A DNA stretch of 64,000 nucleotides from Nematostella vectensis (Eukaryota > Cnidaria > Anthozoa > Actiniaria > Edwardsiidae). Made by a program: the position numbers and the translations under genes. A model generated the notes under the pieces. It was not told the DNA's origin. It made no database searches and worked only from the letters and a program-made list of their open reading frames with translations. Location of the stretch: the NCBI RefSeq assembly GCF_932526225.1, contig NC_064042.1, positions 248,001 to 312,000 of the forward strand, in the 5' to 3' direction. Of the stretch, positions 1 to 8,804 are shown in pieces; position 1 is the stretch's first letter, and each line of letters begins with the position of its first letter.

Positions 1-209
1 TCTCTTAAAAAGTTTTAGATGAGTTATGACATTCGACAAAATTATGCAGCCAAGAACTGATGAAAGACAGGCAAAACAAAAGAAAACTGACAACAAGCAA
101 AGCATTGATGATAGCGTTTAAGCAAAGACGTCACAAAAATAAACTATCACTTTAAAAGCTAAATACGCCTAGTATCCCTATGCAATCATTATTTCATTCA
201 GGACATTAC

Positions 210-371
210 CTCTGAGGCACTATCAAAGTCAAGTTGAGGTATATTCGCATTAACTTCAGCAAAAATTCCGTCCAAAACAGGCTTCAGACCAGATGAAACT
301 AGGACTTGTCGGCCGGTCCCGTTTTCTGTTGTAATAAGCACTTCAGTTTCACTATCACTGCTAGAATCCAT
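210..371 (-). CDS. First coding exon of an unidentified gene (partial)
   Basis: A 54-codon open exon on the minus strand starts at an ATG (371) and runs exactly to a good splice donor, CAGAG|GTAATG, at 210/209. The peptide begins MDSSSDSETEV, an acidic, serine-rich start, and continues into a mixed segment ending in SASE. I do not recognise the family. The remaining exons would lie to the left of the window. The DNA upstream (372-520) contains an AAATGGCG-type core on the minus strand, compatible with a promoter. It could also be a chance open frame, but the clean phase-0 donor supports a real exon. Confidence 0.5.
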
Positions 372-714
372 AGCTGTAAGCAATTATGAGCTCATCCTAG
401 TTCCATGCTGTAGTTGAGAGCGGAAACTGTGAGTTTCGGGAATAAATGTCGTCGTGTCTTTCTTCATGTTTTCCAATCTGACGCCATTTTTTCTCCATGG
501 CACCAGCATTCGCGCCCAGTCTCTTTTAAGAGAATTAAATTGGAGATATCACGTGATCAACAAATCTGTTCCGGTTCCGCTTGGGATTGACTACGGTCAG
601 GAGAACACTTGCTATCAGGCGCCAAACGTTTCAAAAAATTCATTTTCGCACTATAGTATCAATTTGCAAATCAAGTCATGCCAAACTATCCGTGCAACTA
701 TTAAATAATCATTG

Positions 715-915
715 CAAGTATACAAATTCACAAGAGTATGCAAAAAAACTTTGCTAGTAAGTAAAGATTCCGTGAGTATACAAAATCCATGCAAGTATAC
801 AAAATCCATGCAAGTATACAAAATCCATGCAAGTACAAAATCCATGCAAGTATAAAAAATCCATGCAAGTATAAAAAAATCTATGCAAGTATAAAAAAAT
901 CCATGCAAGTATACT
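715..915. repeat. Minisatellite, AATCCATGCAAGTATA-type unit
   Basis: About nine imperfect copies of an 17-20 bp unit containing ATCCATGCAAGTATA and a variable run of A residues. The array is open in one minus-strand frame only because the unit lacks stops; the resulting FxLAWI/TCMDF peptide is low complexity and is not called a gene. Confidence 0.85.
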
Positions 916-1784
916 GTTTTTCACACACATATTATTCTCAAAATCTTACTTAACTTTATTCTGTATGTTCTACCTGTATGTTTATACAAAAAAGCTTTAT
1001 CCTGCATGACAATGGGACTTTGCCTAGTTATTGCATGGATGATGTTATGATGAGATTTACATTATATATTTTTTAAGAATAAGATCTTCATAGCTTTATA
1101 TTTTCGGTTGACAAAACTTACAGTACCCATGCATTGAAAGTAAACAGATTGGCTATAAAACAATCTCTTACTAATGCACCACGTGCCAACCCATCCCCAA
1201 CGGGGAGGTGGTGCGGGTTACAATTGCCTGTCGGTGCATTAGGCCAAATAAAAAACTACCATTTCCTGTATTGTTATTATTGTTTTATATCCAAAGGCAT
1301 CAATCTATCCAGAATAAACCTCGCATAACAAGGCTTTAGGATTTTTGAATGAGTGCGTATCATAACGTAGACAAAATAAGCACGCGAAAACGTAGAACGC
1401 TTACTCATTCCTCTGGTGTCCAACGTAGGGATACTGTCTACTCCGGGTAATCTTGAATCAAAATTGGCAGCGTCGATGACCGTTTGCAGGTTGCAGGCAT
1501 CTAGATGGTGTTCCTCTTCCTATAGCACCTCATGTGGGAGTGGATTCGCCTTTTTCCTTATGCGGCCTTGTGCCTGTATTTCGCTGTGCTGGCGTTCGCG
1601 AACCCCAGCCCAGCGAAACACAGAGAAAAGTGGCCTCCGCTAGCAAGGAACCTTGTGCCTTCGCGAGTCTCAGTTTCGAAGACACAAGACCACACGGTTC
1701 TTTGGTGGACTCGCTCCCTGGTCGCCACCCTCCAAGACGTTTCGACGACACCTTGTTGGACTCGCGTTTCACTTCGTCAGATGA
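916..1784. other. Unannotated interval left of the virus-like element
   Basis: From 916 to about 1500 the DNA is AT-rich with no supportable gene. From about 1530 to 1784 it becomes GC-rich and contains a hairpin (TTTCGCTG... / ...CAGCGAAA around 1578-1619). The open frames here overlap on both strands and resemble no family I know. This GC-rich part may be element-derived sequence outside the visible inverted repeat, or a separate repeat. Confidence 0.4.
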
Positions 1785-1786
1785 GG

Positions 1787-1913
1787 GGGGGGGACTGGGG
1801 GGTTTCATAGAAACGAGTGGGAGGCGCGGATCGCCCCTCTGGGCCTCCAAGCCCTTTCTTAGGCTTGGGAGGCGCGAATCCCCCCCTCCGACCCCCCAGC
1901 CCCCAGCCTAGCC
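1787..1913 (+). repeat. Left inverted repeat of the element (probable TIR)
   Basis: The sequence starting with a G-run, then ACTGGGGGGTTTCATAG, AAACGAGTGGGAGGCGCGG and ATCGCCCCTC, matches in reverse complement the stretch 12055-12190. Similarity stops near CCGACCCCCCAGCCCC. It is G-rich on the top strand. It brackets the virus-like genes and so is read as the remains of a terminal inverted repeat; I did not find a clean target-site duplication, so the true end could lie further out. Confidence 0.65.
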
Positions 1914-2167
1914 GCCATCTTGGATAATCGAGCTTGGTACTTCATGACATACGTTTTTAAGAACTTTCTGACACGCACTCTAATGAATAAAGATGTTATG
2001 AAGTATCATGGCTATATTTTTCCATTGATGCAGTTCGAACCCCCAAGGACTTGCAATTAGACCTCCGTCTGTCCTGTGGTATACCGAGCGTTCGAAGGAT
2101 GAAGTTCGGAAAAGATTATTGCGGGTGGCTATAGGTCGGCCACGCAAACACGTGCGGCCAGAGGTGC

Positions 2168-2389
2168 ATGGACACCTACTGCAAGGTGCACCTCCAAAGG
2201 CTCCGTAAGGGCAGCCCCCTCCCCGTGCCGTGCAGGATCTGCGGCATAAGGACTCAGTCAGAAACGCGGTTGTGCGGCCCCTGCGGAGCGAATCGTGAAG
2301 GGCAGAGGATGCGTGGCGTCGAGAGGCGCGCTCGGGGATGGTTCGCACTCGTCCTGTCTGACATCGAAGCCCGCGGTACGGGCAATTAG
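2168..2389 (+). CDS. Small ORF with possible zinc-binding cysteines (element, uncertain)
   Basis: A 73-codon frame with ATG. Residues 5-45 contain spaced C/H residues, including PCRICG and LCGPCG (two CxxC pairs) in a basic context, consistent with a small zinc ribbon. The last 20 or so residues run into the tandem repeat at 2348 and look like read-through, so the original end may be lost. It could be the remnant of a larger element protein. The function is unknown. Confidence 0.35.
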   Translation: MDTYCKVHLQRLRKGSPLPVPCRICGIRTQSETRLCGPCGANREGQRMRGVERRARGWFALVLSDIEARGTGN

Positions 2390-2612
2390 AGACTGGATGG
2401 CACAAGGCATACCCAAACGCTCGTCCTGTCTGACACCGCGGCCTGCGATACGGGCGATCAGAGACTGGGTGGCACAGGCATACCCAAACACTCGTCCCGC
2501 CGGCTGTGATACGGGCAATTAGAGACTGGGTGGCACAAGGTGCACCCAAACACTCGTCCCGCCGGTTGTGATACGAGCAGTTAGAGACTGGGTGGCACAA
2601 GGTGTGCCCAAA
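2348..2612. repeat. Four tandem copies of a 62-71 bp unit in the element
   Basis: Each copy contains an ACTCGTCC start, a GTGATACGGGCAATTAG-type segment, GAGACTGGGTGGCACAAGG and a CACCCAAACA-type end. Copies 1 and 2 carry an extra block (CTGTCTGACA...) that copies 3 and 4 lack. The array ends at the ATG region of the next gene (2602/2614), so it is a candidate upstream control region, or a satellite grown inside the element. Confidence 0.8.
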
Positions 2613-3563
2613 CATGGACGCTTACATAGAGGAGGTTCTCAATAGCATGCGTGACAAAGAGGCGCCCGCCGTACTGGCAGGGCTGGTCCAGAACATCCTG
2701 GACGAGGACATCCCCGAAGATGTCAAACACAAGCTGCTTAAGCCGCTCGTACCGGCGAAAGTGTGGACAGAGGAAATCTGGCGCGAGTTCGACCCTTTGC
2801 TGCCGGGACGGCGGCAAAAGGGCCCAGAGAGCTTAGACCCCGAGAAGTACTATTCTCTCTTCGTCGGCGGCGCCCAAGCGTGGATGCCACTCTTCGGGGC
2901 AGAGACATAAGCGCCGGTGTTTACCAGGAGATACGAGATCTTGGTGGAGCAGGTGTTATTGCTCTAAAGCCGGTTATGACGCGGCCTGATGTTAATGACG
3001 ATGGCTCGGTGTGGTGGGTCTCGCACGAGCGGGAGTCTCTGCGGGCAAACGCAGTGTTGCCACCGGTGCTTGAGATGGTGGACCCCGACCGGCGCTACAG
3101 ACTCTTTACGTGTATCGTATCGCGGATGTTGTGAGACGGCCATTGAACTAACCGGGGCCATTCAGCTGACCGAGTGGGAGTTCTCTGAGGCCTGCCACCC
3201 CTACACTTCCGGGAGGGTGGGGCAGCACTTGGACCAAAACGAGGGCTGGATCACCACGCCAGAGCTCAAGGACCTGTTAGACTCGGGGACCTCGTCATGG
3301 CCACGGTGTTGTATAGCGTCGGAAAAAAGGACTCCATCAAGTTCCCCCACTCCATCGCGTGCCGCCCCGGCGGCGAAGACTCGCAGTACCCTGAGGGTCG
3401 AGATCTCGCTGTCCGTTTCGTAGGCAAGTGCGCTCGCCATGGCGACGAGTCCTCGATCGTAGTCCGCGACCGTGAAGAAGCCGCGTATCTGACAAACCTC
3501 CTTGCGGGCACCGACCACTTACTTAACTTCGAGCATGCCGACGGGGCTCATCTGATCCAATAG
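2602..3563 (+). pseudogene. Conserved element protein of unknown function, frameshifted
   Basis: The first frame (from ATG 2602 or 2614, MDAYIEEVLNSMRDKEAPAV) is followed in other frames by segments at about 2890-3135, 3136-3290 and 3297-3563, the last ending in GAHLIQ and a TAG at 3561. Order, spacing and protein-like composition of the four segments suggest one gene of about 310 codons broken by at least two or three frameshifts. The last segment has a basic, globular-looking block (VVRDREEAAYLTNLLAG). From memory, similar proteins recur in cnidarian virus-like elements, but I cannot name a family or function. It lies just upstream of the polymerase/helicase remnant on the same strand. Confidence 0.55.
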
Positions 3564-3570
3564 AAAGACG

Positions 3571-3770
3571 GCGTCCGTCGCTCACAATGGTACCATATCA
3601 GGGCCTTCGTCTTGGCGTACACAAACATAGCGTTGCGACGCTTGTGGAGGCGGATCCCTCGCGAAGACGTCCTCCGAGTGTGCACAGATGCCATATACGC
3701 AAAGGCGGTGCCCAGTGGTGTAAAGCTCGTGGAGCGAAATCCGAAGTATGGCGCCACAAGAAGCCTGGGT
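3571..3770 (+). pseudogene. C-terminal remnant of a type B DNA polymerase
   Basis: Immediately after the preceding stop, a frame reads YHIRAFVLAYTNIALRRLW and then DVLRVCTDAIYAKAVPSG. The second part fits the type B polymerase motif C region (usual core DTDS/TDSI), here CTDAIY. The first part fits the helix that precedes it in Polinton-class polymerases. The exonuclease, palm motif A and motif B regions are absent, so most of the gene has been deleted and the preceding gene now abuts this fragment. Assignment rests on a short stretch and on the neighbouring helicase. Confidence 0.55.
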
Positions 3771-3849
3771 ACGAGTGGAGACCCGAAGCGGCTTGGGGTC
3801 CGAAGAAGTCGGGGAGCTTGGCTAGGGGGCCAAGCACTGCGCCGAGTCT

Positions 3850-5018
3850 GCCGTGCGATCTAGTGGCCGCAACCTCTGCAAAAATGTATCTAGCCGGCAA
3901 AGGAGGATCGGGGAAGACCGAGTGGGCGGTGAGCATGTTCCGTGGCCGCAACGTTGTGGTGCTCACCCCCGAGAACGACCTCGCCCACGACCATCGCAAC
4001 AACCCGCGCCTCGCGTGCGCGGAGCGCGCTCAAACCTACCACCACTACCTCCTTCCGAGCTGGGGCACAAACTCGACCGTCTCGCAGAAGTAATCATCAT
4101 TGACGAGTGCTGTAAGGTACAGAATAAAGTGCTACGCGCCATTCTAGGGTATCTCGCCACGCGGCCGTGTCAGGTAGTGTGTTGTGGCGACTATGGGCAG
4201 GGCCGCCCTGGGGAGATAAAGAGGGGCCTCACGATATGCTCAAGGAGTGGGCACATGGGAACATCCGCTGGTTCGAGTCCGACTACCGCTGCCTGTGTGA
4301 AGATTGCGGAGAGCCGTACAGTACATGCGACTGCGGCTCTGCCGCGCCCTCCTCCAAACTCCACGACATAAAGGACCGGATTTGGTGTCAGCCAGATTCC
4401 CAACAGCTTGAGGTGTTTCGAGAGGGGTGGGGTGGGGTGGCGTTCGACGCGGCGATCGAGCAGGCCCACCCAAGCGATATGTTGGTGTGCTCGACCAACA
4501 AGATGGGGGCCCTTGTTCAGCAGCGATTGGTAGAGCACCACAGAAAAAACTACCCCCGATTGCCAGCAACCATCCGCTTTGACCCCGATCCTAGCGTCGC
4601 GCATCGTTATCGCAAGCAAGGGCGGCCGGTGCCCGTGCCAGGCAAAAGGGGTGAGAAGGTCGACGCGTACAAAGGCACGGTAGTCGAGGTTCCTCTCGAC
4701 GCGGTCCTTAACGGGCTTCCCCTCGAGTTGAAATACGCGGGCTGGGGGGCAGTCCACCAGGTGCAGGGAAAGACTATCCAGACTCCAAGACGTCTGTTTA
4801 TCATAGACCACAGCTTAGAGGGCTGGATCACGAATGCTGTATACACCGGCATCTTCCGCGTGCGGCGCGCCGACCAGATAGTCCGCGTGATCCCCCCCGA
4901 TAACACCCCCGGTGCCTTGGTTCCCAAAGGACTGCAGGCTACGCCCAGTGAAGAGCTCATTATAGCGCGAATCAAGCGATACGCTATAGACGACAGGCAA
5001 AAGGGTCGCACAAAGTAA
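3850..5018 (+). pseudogene. SF1-type DNA helicase domain, frameshifted
   Basis: A Walker A loop, AGKGGSGKT, lies at about 3893-3919 in one frame. A Walker B, VIIIDECC, follows at about 4092-4115 in a second frame, with the motif III-like VVCCGDYGQ. The C-terminal part (4200-5018) is in a third frame and holds motif V/VI-type sequence, WGAVHQVQGKTIQTP and then YTGIFRVRRADQIVRV. Motif order is that of superfamily 1 helicases (Pif1/RecD-like). It follows the polymerase scrap without a stop of its own, so a polymerase-helicase fusion is likely. At least two frameshifts separate the segments. A cysteine cluster (CLCEDCGEPYSTCDC) at about 4290-4335 could bind zinc. Confidence 0.75.
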
Positions 5019-5237
5019 ACGGGACCGCACCACGTTCTGACGGTAGACCACGTACTCGGCATGATTGCTGACGCGGAAAAGAAGTGCACGGTCTGTGGCA
5101 CTCAGCTTCTGCTTCAGGGGTACACCAAGGGTCATCCCCAATGCTTCAGTATCGACCGGTTGGACGACAGTCAGGGTCACTACAAGTGGAATGTCAGAAT
5201 CACGTGCCTCAGCTGCAATAGAAGGCACAAGCGCTGA
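5019..5237 (+). pseudogene. HNH-type endonuclease domain following the helicase
   Basis: The frame directly after the helicase TAA (5016-5018) stays open to TGA at 5235-5237. It contains CTVCG, then HPQCFSIDRLDD, then ITCLSCNRRHK: two CxxC zinc pairs around an SIDRLD-type strand with downstream N and H, which fits HNH endonucleases. Because it is in the same frame as the helicase, it was probably the C-terminal domain of that protein, cut off by one stop codon. No ATG of its own precedes it. Confidence 0.65.
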
Positions 5238-5297
5238 TCACGCTAGCGTCACGCTACGCAACTGCGAACGCGTGAAGCCGTGCTTAGAGTACGCCGT

Positions 5298-6179
5298 TTA
5301 ATACAACACTGGATGTCCGGGCTCCATGACCCTCTTTCGTATTGGGTATGCCTTGCTTGTCCACCACGGGTCCGTCGCTCGCCGTCGGCCCTTGTCCTGA
5401 AGGTCTTCCTCGTTTACGGCGATGTACACCTCCGTTCCTACCTCTAAGGGGGGCTTTTCGGCTTTGAGAGGCACGCGCCTCAGCTTTATGGCGTCTTTAG
5501 GCGCAAAGCCAGTCATGCGAGCCTTCGTTGCGTTTATGTCCGAGATGACGATTGGCAAAGCAGTAACCCACTCGCGGTTTGTCTCGCCGGATGCGAGCTC
5601 CTTCGAGTACTGCGCACGAAAGAGGCGCTGTGCCAGCCAGCGATGGAAAGACTCGGCGAAAGCTTGGCTCCTGTGGTGCCCTGGCTCAGCCCGTCGGACC
5701 TCAACCCCGTGGTCTGTTAGGAGCTTTGTGGTAGCACCCTTGAACTCCGTGCCGTCATCAACCATGAGGACTTTAGGCCATGTGAAAGGTCCCTCTGCAT
5801 AGATGCCAGCGAGTTCGCGGGAGACGACGGCCGCGCTCTTAGTCCTCAGTGGGCGGGCGGCTTTATATCGTGAAGCAACGTCAACGACAGTCAGGGCATA
5901 CTTGTACCCGCGGTCGGTTGGCAAGAATAGCAGGTCCGACTGGTGGATACGGTTTCGTATCTGCTCCGAGAAGTGGGCGTAGGTAGTCGGAGGAGGGGGT
6001 GTCTGTGTGTAGCCCCCGACGGGCTGCGAGCTTACCCACTTGCGCACTCGATCTATGGAGGCTGAGCCCTTGGGAAGTTTGGCATGCAGAGTGGTCACTC
6101 CCTAGTAGCCACCTCTGGCGTAGTATATAGGACGAAGGAACGCATCGTGATCTACGTCGGACATGCGCTTCGCCGCCAT
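5298..6179 (-). pseudogene. Retroviral-type (rve) integrase with one internal stop
   Basis: Starts at ATG 6179 (MAAKRMSDVDHDAFLRP; a second ATG lies at 6164). A single TAG at 6104-6102 interrupts an otherwise continuous frame that resumes at 6101. The core has the DDE signature of Polinton integrases: D in QSDLLFLPTD, D in VLMVDDGTEF and E in AFAESFHRWLAQR. The C-terminal part (EVGTEVYIAVNEEDLQ) looks like the SH3/chromo-like DNA-binding tail. The frame ends at TAA 5300-5298; a different frame just beyond contains KHGFTRSQLRS, suggesting that the last 20 or so codons were shifted off. It is convergent with the helicase/HNH gene. In the family this enzyme inserts the element into host DNA. Confidence 0.85.
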
Positions 6180-6299
6180 TACGTGTCGGCTATAATGTAT
6201 CGCGATACATTGCAACAGGTGTATCAGTCTCCAACCGGCGGTTGCCGTCTGCTCGGGTAGTGCCGAGGTGGTCTTTCTGAGGCCGGTCTGCAATCATCT

Positions 6300-6356
6300 G
6301 CAATCATCTTCTACGTATACGTATACGAATACGCGTACGTATACGCATGCGCATAC
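6300..6356. repeat. Alternating TACG/CGTA palindromic tract
   Basis: About 55 bp of almost perfectly alternating pyrimidine-purine sequence (TACGTATACGTATACG, then CGCGTACGTATACGCATG) between the integrase and the ATPase remnant. A related short tract (CGTATGCGTATGTATACAT) sits at 7749-7768 in the divergent MCP promoter. Such DNA can extrude cruciforms or adopt Z-form; a role is not shown. Confidence 0.75.
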
Positions 6357-6384
6357 GCGCAGCATGGAAAAAGGCCGCCTAGAT

Positions 6385-6582
6385 GCAGCGCCGGAACGGC
6401 AGCTACATCACAGCTGAACGCCAAGTTGACGAGCTGGTCAGAGCGCCTCTTTACGTCTTTCGAGGCCGCACAGTCGTCAAGTATGATTAGCGTATTAGTG
6501 CCTTCGAAGAGAGCAGAGACAAACCTCAGCAGTATGTCGATCTGATGAGAGCGTTAAATGGGATGTTTTTCGGGTCCATATC
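6385..6582 (-). pseudogene. FtsK/HerA-type DNA packaging ATPase, internally deleted
   Basis: Two pieces are visible. MDPKNIPF (about 6576-6553) matches the conserved start of the ATPase core that precedes Walker A in this family. After an abrupt joint near 6545, another frame reads ILLRFVSALFEGTNTLIILD and then DCAASKDVKRRSDQLVNLAF, a Walker B (LIILDD) with its downstream helix. The Walker A segment and the C-terminal half are gone. The reading then dissolves near 6390. It lies just downstream of the capsid gene on the same strand. Confidence 0.6.
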
Positions 6583-6635
6583 GCTTGCCGTTCCGGCGCA
6601 GCGCTTCGCGCAGAAACACGTTTCGGTGTCTGTGC

Positions 6636-7738
6636 TCAGTATTGTATGGACTCTAGCTGTTCGTTCATAAGGTTCACTTGGGCGTCGGCCACCACAAACA
6701 CGTGACAGTTTACGGTACCCGTGCCGCTTGCCGTGCGTTTTATCTCGAGGTGCACACCGTCGCGGGTGTTGACCAATCGGAGACCACCCCCATGGATAGC
6801 ACTGTCGTCCGTCGTTCGAAGGTCGATCCACAGAGCAAACTTGTCATCGCCATAGAACGACTCGGGGCCGATTGCCGGGGCGGCAGGCGCTCCGCTGTGC
6901 CCCCCCGGGGAGGGGCGGACGGACCGCCTTTTCGCCTCCCTCCAGAAATCCATGGGGCGCAGCCCCTGGCTGAAGACCTTGTTTGGCATGCCGTCGATCG
7001 TAACGCAAACGCTCTTGATGTCGGGGTACACGAACGAACGTTTTGGTAGGCGGCGGCTGCATACCGGGCGAGGTTGTCGTCCCTCAGGCTTTCGTATTCC
7101 AGCTCTAGATTTTTGATGCCATAGGATAATTTGGTAGCATCGCTTCCGACCACTACCTGGTCAACCGTTGCGAGCGTGATCTCGGAGAGCAGCGCCTCGG
7201 AGAGCGCCCTTGGGTACAGTACGCCGTGGTCCGTCAGCAGAGAATGGTCTAGCGGGATGGGGTACTTCGCCTCGTGGGCGGCGTTTAGAGCGTTTTCCTT
7301 GGCGTTACTAGTCGCTTTATCGCCAGCCTTGGAGCGAAGCTTGCGCATGTTTTCTGACTGTATGCCCTGCTCCAGGCGGTCCTCTCTCTCGACCTTGAAC
7401 AGGTAAAGCTCCTCATACGTCTTGAAGACGTCGTAGCGGTTGGTGTCCTGGAGCGTTTCTCCTGCAAACGTGATTTTCAGGCGGCTCACGAGATTCCGGT
7501 CGACGTTGTTCACGACGGTATTATTTGCTTGGCCTGAGATGGAGAGATCGAAAGCGACCCTCAAGGAGCCAGGTACGAGCGTGACGCCTTCCGATAGCTT
7601 TGGGACCGCCACATATAGCGTCTCGCCTGGGGAGGCCGTCGACGGGTTGAGAGTGACCCGGTGAACAGTTCTCTCGGCTTTCAACCCCAGAGGAGTTCTG
7701 GGTGTTCGCTGGGGGTCAAGTTTATCGCTGACTGACAT
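6636..7738 (-). pseudogene. Major capsid protein (double-jelly-roll type), one frameshift
   Basis: The N-terminal frame starts at ATG 7738 (MSVSDKLDPQRTPRTPLG) and stays open with coherent beta-rich sequence (YVAVPKLSEGVTLVPGSLRV; RLKITFAGETLQD) to about 7035. The conserved C-terminal part continues in the -1 frame and ends at TGA 6636, with VNCHVFVVADAQVNL and LESIQY, the ending pattern of Polinton and adintovirus capsid proteins. The shift lies between about 7060 and 7031, inside a short GTTC tandem, so loss of a base or repeat unit is likely. The combined length of about 367 codons is short for the family (usually 400-600). A proline/glycine-rich stretch near 6935-6890 may be an insertion. 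It is divergent from the gene at 7850 with 111 bp between them. Confidence 0.75.
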
Positions 7739-7849
7739 CCCTATTATATATCGTATGCGTATGTATACATAAAGTACGAAGCCGCATGGCTATGGTGCGG
7801 ACTGTTAGACATGTCTAATATAGCATAGCACGAGTTATGCGCACGCATC

Positions 7850-8804
7850 ATGGGTGATGTTGACGTCGACATTGACGATACCTTGCCGGGTACGTCCACC
7901 GATCGCGGAGCGGGGGACGACGAGACGACGCCCCTTATCCCGTTTGACCCCGACGATGGGGAGTCGATCCCAATGACGAGCACGTTATCGCGTATGCATG
8001 CTGCGCATAGCATGGCTACGCGAAGCGCAACGCAAACGACCGCTGAAACCTCGTTCATCACAGAGGGTGCAGCGACAAGACTCGGTCTCCAATCCCTCAG
8101 GGAGGAATACCCAAACCATAACGAGAATCTGATACGGTTCCAGTCAGACCGGAGGGGAAAGACGCTAATACAGCTTCGCAACCTCGGCAAAGGAGGTTGG
8201 ACTAAACCAAGACAGCTGTTCAATGAGGACGGGGGCGTTCGACAGGACGTTGCAAAGCTGAAAGGCTTCAAGCTGGCGATGGGGTCCGTGGTCATCCAGG
8301 AGAACACAGAACGAGTCCAAGAGCTGCAAGGGGTGGTAGCCACAGACAGGGAGACCATCGACGACCTTAACACGTCAGAGAGTCGCCGCCAAGAGGCCCG
8401 TGAGCGCAACGAGGAGAGGCTATCCGAGATTGCTGAACTAGAACGCGAATACCGAGAGCTCGAGAACCAAAAGCCGCTAAGAGAGCGCATCAAAGCCATC
8501 TTCAAAAAGCCCGGCCTTACCGTTACCGCTATCGGGTTGGCCGTAGCGACGACGATCGCAGCCATTGTGAAGTCGCTCGGCAGGTCGCTCTACTCCGTGG
8601 CCAGAGTGGTCGGTAACGGGCTTAAGGCTATCGGGAAAAAGCTAGGCGAGGAAGAACCCTGGGCTAGTAGGCAGCATCACGAACTTCGTGTTTAAGGCTG
8701 CAGGGGAAGCGGTGAAATTCCTTGGCGAAAATGCGTGGCTGCTCATTCTAGCCGTAGCCGCGTTCTTGGTTCGTCGAATGCTAAGCAATCATCGGAACAA
8801 GTAA
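7850..8804 (+). pseudogene. Element membrane protein, frameshifted near the C-terminus
   Basis: ATG at 7850. The acidic N-terminus (MGDVDVDIDD) is followed by a central region with a long charged helix, probably coiled coil (about residues 150-215, rich in E/R), then a hydrophobic segment (TVTAIGLAVATTIAAIVKSL). The frame stops at 8695 after unconvincing sequence. Another frame entered at about 8660-8670 continues as GSITNFVFKAAGEAVKFLGE, a second hydrophobic stretch (WLLILAVAAFLV) and a basic tail, ending with TAA at 8802-8804. This indicates one frameshift. The role is unknown; two C-terminal membrane segments suggest a virion or membrane-associated protein. Confidence 0.6.
7991..8014 (+). 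repeat. 24-bp palindromic insert, copy 1
   Basis: Contains ATGCTGCGCATAGCAT, a stem of ATGCT/AGCAT around GCGCAT. The identical 24 bases occur in reverse orientation at 8903-8926. Here it encodes RMHAAHSM inside the gene at 7850. Confidence 0.85.

Noticed and set aside
454-708. 84-codon plus-strand frame starting MSFFMFSNLT
   Set aside because: No family signal; overlaps the likely promoter of the minus-strand exon at 210-371.
1530-1911. Overlapping frames of 92-125 codons on both strands near the left inverted repeat
   Set aside because: Low-complexity G/R/S/P composition, run through the inverted repeat, no family signal.
1980-2615. 211-codon minus-strand frame with repeated CATQSLIA/CHPVSN words
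   Set aside because: Cysteine-rich repeats simply reflect the tandem DNA repeat at 2348-2612; no independent support.
4191-5228. Long minus-strand frames opposite the helicase/HNH
   Set aside because: Antisense shadows; helicase and HNH motifs are on the plus strand.
7025-7065. Programmed -1 frameshift in the capsid gene
   Set aside because: No canonical X XXY YYZ site followed by a clear stem, and other genes of the same element carry plain frameshifts, so decay is the simpler reading.
7744-8565. 273-codon minus-strand frame opposite the gene at 7850
   Set aside because: Serine/arginine-rich antisense shadow of a GC-rich coding frame; the plus frame has the coherent coiled-coil and membrane segments.
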